Shown here: piece after piece, positions 63,205 through 64,000 of the stretch
How positions within the stretch are numbered: position 1 is the stretch's first letter
Layout of the letters: each line of letters opens with the position of its first letter
Assembly (NCBI GenBank): GCA_023241745.1
Contig: JALQCY010000001.1
Coordinates: forward strand, 186,001-250,000
Reading direction: 5' to 3'
Source of the DNA: Isoptericola peretonis
GTDB lineage: Bacteria; Actinomycetota; Actinomycetes; Actinomycetales; Cellulomonadaceae
DNA: 64,000 nt
Made by a program: the position numbers and the translations under genes
Notes under the pieces: generated by a model
The model's database searches: none
What the model was told of the DNA's origin: nothing
The model's input: only the letters and a program-made list of their open reading frames with translations

Positions 63205-63694
63205 CTACCACTCACCGCCGGTGCCGGCACCTGCGGCGGAGTCGTGGTGGTCGGTGGAGGGAGGCGGAGGGACCGGCGACAGGCCGAAGAACACGGCGAT
63301 CCCCCAGGTCTCGGCGATCACCCCGACCGCGCCGGAGCCGAGCGGGCTCAGCCCGAGCGTCGCCAGCGACAGCAGGGCGGTGACCCGCCCGAGCAGCGCG
63401 CGTGGCGTCGATCGCCACGGCAACCACCGGCGTGGTGCCGAGGAGCAACAGCAACGGGGCCGTCGCGCCGACGGCGGCGAGCGTCGTCCGGCGCCCCAGG
63501 ACGGAGATCGGGCCGGTCGCGAGCAGGACGCTCACCAGGAGCCCCGCGACGCTGAACGCCGCGAGGACGCCGCCGGCCGAGGCGGGCCCCGAGAACGGCA
63601 GCTCCGCGAGGGCCGTGCCCACCACCAGCGGGACCAGGCCCTGCTGCCGCAGCCGCGCCGGCCGGAGCGGCGGGGCCGTGGTGCCTGCGGACAT
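63205..63694 (-). pseudogene. Decayed MFS transporter fragment
   Basis: Two parts of a major facilitator transporter lie in different frames. From 63694 one frame reads LVPLVVGTALAELPFSGPAS, LVSVLLATGPISVLGRRTTL and TPVVAVAIDATRAAR, which are membrane helices; from about 63423 another frame reads TPRALLGRVTALLSLATLGL and [20 protein letters not shown], the typical later MFS helices. The whole is 490 bp, about a third of a normal MFS gene, so the gene has lost sequence and its frame. It overlaps the hairpin that follows the initiator tRNA. Confidence 0.75.
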
Positions 63695-63695
63695 G

Positions 63696-63732
63696 ACGAA
63701 GGCCCCGACCGGATCCCGGTCGGGGCCTTCGT
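63696..63732 (-). terminator. 17-bp hairpin downstream of tRNA-fMet
   Basis: Perfect arms 63696-63712 and 63716-63732 with an ATC loop, 19 nt beyond the 3' end of the tRNA on the minus strand. It is the likely tRNA terminator. A second small inverted repeat (GGATGTCG-A-CGACATCC, 63733-63749) lies between the two. Confidence 0.7.
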
Positions 63733-63751
63733 GGATGTCGACGACATCCCG

Positions 63752-63828
63752 TGGTAGCGGGGGCAGGATTTGAACCTGCGACCTCTGGGTTATGAGCCCA
63801 GCGAGCTACCGAGCTGCTCCACCCCGCG
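63752..63828 (-). tRNA. Initiator tRNA-Met (fMet, CAT)
   Basis: A 77-nt tRNA with encoded CCA. The anticodon CAT (63792-63794) sits in TGGGCTCATAACCCA with the three G:C pairs of initiator tRNAs, and position 1:72 is C:U, the unpaired start typical of actinobacterial fMet tRNA. The T-arm GGTTCAAATCC and D-arm AGCTCGGTAGCT are normal. Confidence 0.97.
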
Positions 63829-64000
63829 TCGACTCCCTGAACATTACGGCCTCGGCGGGCACGAATCAAATCGCATCGGGCGGATGGGACCGAGGTCACA
63901 CTCCCCGGTCGCCATGCCTCCCTCGACGCCCCCTCGACGACGGCGGCGCGAGGCCCCATAGACGGCGCGGGGGCCGCCGGTCCGACGGACCGACGACCCC

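Overview
The window is about 73% GC with NDP/GTP-rich codon use, frequent GTG starts, leaderless transcripts and actinobacterial family proteins (ECF42 sigma factor with YCII partners, LAL-type LuxR regulator, DUF1918/DUF1876 protein, C1:U72 initiator tRNA). It looks like a chromosomal piece of a high-GC actinomycete, most likely an actinobacterium of the Cellulomonas/Promicromonospora kind; genus is inference only.

Layout. 1-2374: end of the glyoxylate shunt (aceA fragment, aceB) with a hairpin terminator. 2398-8024: a small protein, a macrolide-type glycosyltransferase, a 908-aa LAL regulator and a Rv2258c-like methyltransferase. 8028-29605: a 21.6-kb defence island packed between two ordinary convergent genes. 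It holds a type I restriction-modification system whose hsdR is separated from hsdM/hsdS, an HNH nuclease plus acidic partner inside that split, an HTH/degenerate-methylase gene translationally coupled to hsdM, a Cys-motif gene coupled to hsdS, a frameshifted 5'-nucleotidase, a three-gene membrane-protein cassette, a DUF3892 gene and a complete type I Zorya operon (zorABCD).

29618-42716: chromosomal functions: RibD/DHFR-like reductase, HNH protein, Zn-ribbon protein, DoxX-like protein, aldehyde dehydrogenase with DUF779 partner and GAF/winged-helix regulator, DUF3175, bile-acid-symporter-like transporter, ring-cleavage-type VOC protein, NmrA-like oxidoreductase with divergent HxlR regulator, an SPFH/GYF protein with a Zn-ribbon membrane partner, and a MobA-like nucleotidyltransferase. 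42797-50011: a purine salvage/oxidation operon read on the minus strand (guaD, NCS2 permease, XdhC, xanthine dehydrogenase FAD subunit, fused FeS-Mo subunit) that would import guanine/xanthine, deaminate guanine to xanthine and oxidise it to urate; the 42066 nucleotidyltransferase probably matures its molybdenum cofactor.

50430-63828: thiosulfate sulfurtransferase and SufE-like protein, zf-TFIIB protein, UspA, AGCS symporter, DUF2235 hydrolase, 3-hydroxyisobutyrate dehydrogenase-like enzyme, a polar amino-acid ABC transporter, the ECF42 operon with a recognisable autoregulated promoter, a DUF1918/DUF1876 protein, a family-2 glycosyltransferase, a Rho-N-like small protein, a decayed MFS gene and the initiator tRNA.

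The most notable content is the defence island: Zorya type I is a known system, but the HTH-methylase-like/HsdM/HsdS/Cys-motif operon and the cassette between it and Zorya are not systems I can name. Calls rest on reading translated sequence and motifs; no database search was run.
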